In this document: one piece after another, positions 6,246 to 7,695 of the stretch | How the letters are laid out: every line of letters starts with the position of its first letter | Numbering within the stretch: the stretch's first letter is position 1 | Source: Bacteroidales bacterium | GTDB lineage: Bacteria > Bacteroidota > Bacteroidia > Bacteroidales > P3 | Assembly (NCBI GenBank): GCA_900769785.1 | Contig: CAAGHV010000103.1 | Span: forward strand, 1 to 7,695 | Length of the DNA: 7,695 bases | Direction of reading: 5' to 3' | The notes under the pieces: model-generated | Databases searched by the model: none | Told to the model about the DNA's origin: nothing | Seen by the model: only the letters and a program-made list of their open reading frames with translations | Program-made: the position numbers and the translations under genes

Positions 6246-6271
6246 ATTGTATTAGAAAAGAAGCATATAAA

Positions 6272-7695
6272 ATGATTTCGATAAACAACCTATCAGTACA
6301 ATTTACAGGTACTAACCTTTTCGATAACGTTACCTTCAACATCAACGACCGCGACCGCATAGGCCTAGTGGGAAAGAATGGTGCAGGAAAATCCACGCTA
6401 CTGAAAATAATAGCAGGACTACAACAGCCCGAAACAGGTACCATTATAGTGGCAAAAGACCAAACTATTGGTTATCTACCTCAAGAAATGATACCCAACA
6501 GCAACCGCACCATAATAGATGAAGCTTTGACAGCTTTTGAACAGATAGACACATTGGAGGCCGAACTACAAAAACTTACCAACGAGATAGCCAACCGCAC
6601 CGACTACGACTCAAAAGAATACGAACTTCTGCTAAACCGCCACCACGATGTAAACGAGCACATCATAATGCTTGGAGGCAACAACCGTCAAGAACAAACC
6701 GAAAAAATATTGCTAGGACTTGGATTTGTACACAGCGACTTTGTCCGCCCTATTACCGAATTTAGCGGTGGCTGGCAGATGCGTGTGGAACTTGCCAAGA
6801 TACTGCTCAAGCACCCCGACTTTATACTACTCGACGAGCCAACAAACCACCTCGATATAGAATCAATTCAGTGGTTGGAAAACTTTCTAAGCACATATAC
6901 CGGAGCAGTAATACTTGTAAGCCACGACCGCACATTCCTCGACAATATAACTCGCCGAACCATAGAGATAACAGCAGGTAAGATATATGACTACAAAGCC
7001 AACTACTCCGAATACGTGGTACTGATGGAAGAAAGACGTAGCAGCCAAATGTCGGCACTTACCAACCAACAGCGAGAGATAGCACAAATACAAAGTTTTA
7101 TAGAACGCTTTCGCTATAAAGCCACCAAAGCCAAGCAAGTACAAAGCCGTATAAAAATGCTGGAAAAGATGGACAAAGTATCCATTGACGAGATAAGCAC
7201 TGAAAGCATACATTTTCAATTTCCTCCGGCACCACACTCGGGCAAGGTGGTGGTAGAAGCCGAACACCTATGCAAAGCCTATGGCGACAAAGTGATACTA
7301 AACGACCTCAACTTCATAATACCCAAAGGCAGCAAGACTGCATTTGTAGGTAAAAACGGCGAGGGTAAATCAACATTGGCCAAGATAATTATAGGCGAAA
7401 TCAACGACTACTCGGGAGTGTTCAAACTTGGGCATCAAGTATCGATAGGTTACTTTGCTCAGAACCAAGCAGCACTTCTAGATGGCGAAAAAACTGTGTT
7501 CGACACCATAGACCAGATAGCCGTAGGCGATATAAGACCCAAGATAAGAAATATACTAGGTAGTTTCCTATTCGACGAAGAGGCAATAGACAAAAAAGTA
7601 AAAGTACTATCGGGTGGCGAAAAAGCACGGTTGGCTCTTGCCAAGCTATTGCTGACACCTTGCAACCTGCTTATACTTGACGAACCTACCAACCA
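6272..7695 (+). CDS. ABC-F family ATPase (YheS/Uup-like), 3' end missing
   Basis: This is a soluble tandem ATP-binding cassette protein without membrane segments. ABC-F proteins bind the ribosomal E site and modulate translation; the exact role of this subgroup is not settled. The window holds 474 codons plus two bases. Cassette 1 has Walker A GKNGAGKST (34-42), signature FSGGW (164-168), Walker B ILLDEP (185-190) with Glu189, then TNHLD, and the switch SHDR (217-220). An insertion at about 91-145 fits the arm region. The interdomain linker (about 240-325) carries the characteristic FIERFRYKATKAKQVQSR (277-294). Cassette 2 has Walker A GKNGEGKST (360-368), signature LSGGE (446-450) and Walker B LLILDEPTN (466-474), where the sequence ends. 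Relatives run to about 640 residues, so roughly a quarter is missing. The ATG at 6272 begins MISINNLSVQF, as in relatives. ATA encodes about 39 of 49 isoleucines. No consensus promoter is visible upstream. Confidence 0.95.
   Translation, partial: MISINNLSVQFTGTNLFDNVTFNINDRDRIGLVGKNGAGKSTLLKIIAGLQQPETGTIIVAKDQTIGYLPQEMIPNSNRTIIDEALTAFEQIDTLEAELQKLTNEIANRTDYDSKEYELLLNRHHDVNEHIIMLGGNNRQEQTEKILLGLGFVHSDFVRPITEFSGGWQMRVELAKILLKHPDFILLDEPTNHLDIESIQWLENFLSTYTGAVILVSHDRTFLDNITRRTIEITAGKIYDYKANYSEYVVLMEERRSSQMSALTNQQREIAQIQSFIERFRYKATKAKQVQSRIKMLEKMDKVSIDEISTESIHFQFPPAPHSGKVVVEAEHLCKAYGDKVILNDLNFIIPKGSKTAFVGKNGEGKSTLAKIIIGEINDYSGVFKLGHQVSIGYFAQNQAALLDGEKTVFDTIDQIAVGDIRPKIRNILGSFLFDEEAIDKKVKVLSGGEKARLALAKLLLTPCNLLILDEPTN

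Noticed and set aside
6822..7267. Minus-strand open frames opposite the ABC-F gene
   Set aside because: They are antisense to conserved Walker B and linker regions, and their hydrophobic, Cys/Tyr-rich translations are typical shadow frames.

Overview
The window looks like chromosomal DNA from a low-GC member of the Bacteroidetes, most likely order Bacteroidales. Three things point there. The gene families are typical: paired DUF3857/transglutaminase-like exported proteins, a PepSY-like acidic lipoprotein, a TonB with the Bacteroidetes-style N-terminus, and an ABC-F ATPase. Promoters of the TTTG-N20-TAnnTTTG type precede several genes. The translation starts lack clear Shine-Dalgarno sequences and often follow A-rich leaders. 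There is no sign of phage, transposon, CRISPR or RNA genes.

Layout, left to right. Bases 1-161 hold the terminator of a leftward operon, then a good leftward promoter that partly overlaps it, then possibly the first eight codons of a gene leaving the window. Bases 162-3713 are a leftward two-gene operon. Its first gene (1767-3713) is a DUF3857 protein with an apparently complete Cys-His-Asp transglutaminase triad. Its second gene (162-1742) is a shorter relative whose Cys and His positions are replaced. A leftward promoter lies at 3787-3818. Bases 3819-4210 are non-coding, with a degenerate 26-nt direct repeat and some potential hairpins.

The rightward genes are aroQ (type II 3-dehydroquinate dehydratase, 4282-4701), a PepSY-like lipoprotein (4772-5260) ending at a strong hairpin terminator nested inside a second inverted repeat, a TonB-family energy transducer (5501-6187) with its own terminator, and an ABC-F ATPase (6272 onward) cut by the window end inside its second Walker B motif.

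The genes do not form one pathway. The envelope-related ones (the exported DUF3857 pair, the lipoprotein and TonB) sit beside housekeeping ones (shikimate pathway, ribosome-associated ABC-F). I found no clearly new multi-gene system. The points most worth following up are the active/pseudoenzyme transglutaminase pair, the sharply different codon use of tonB, and the nested terminator before tonB.
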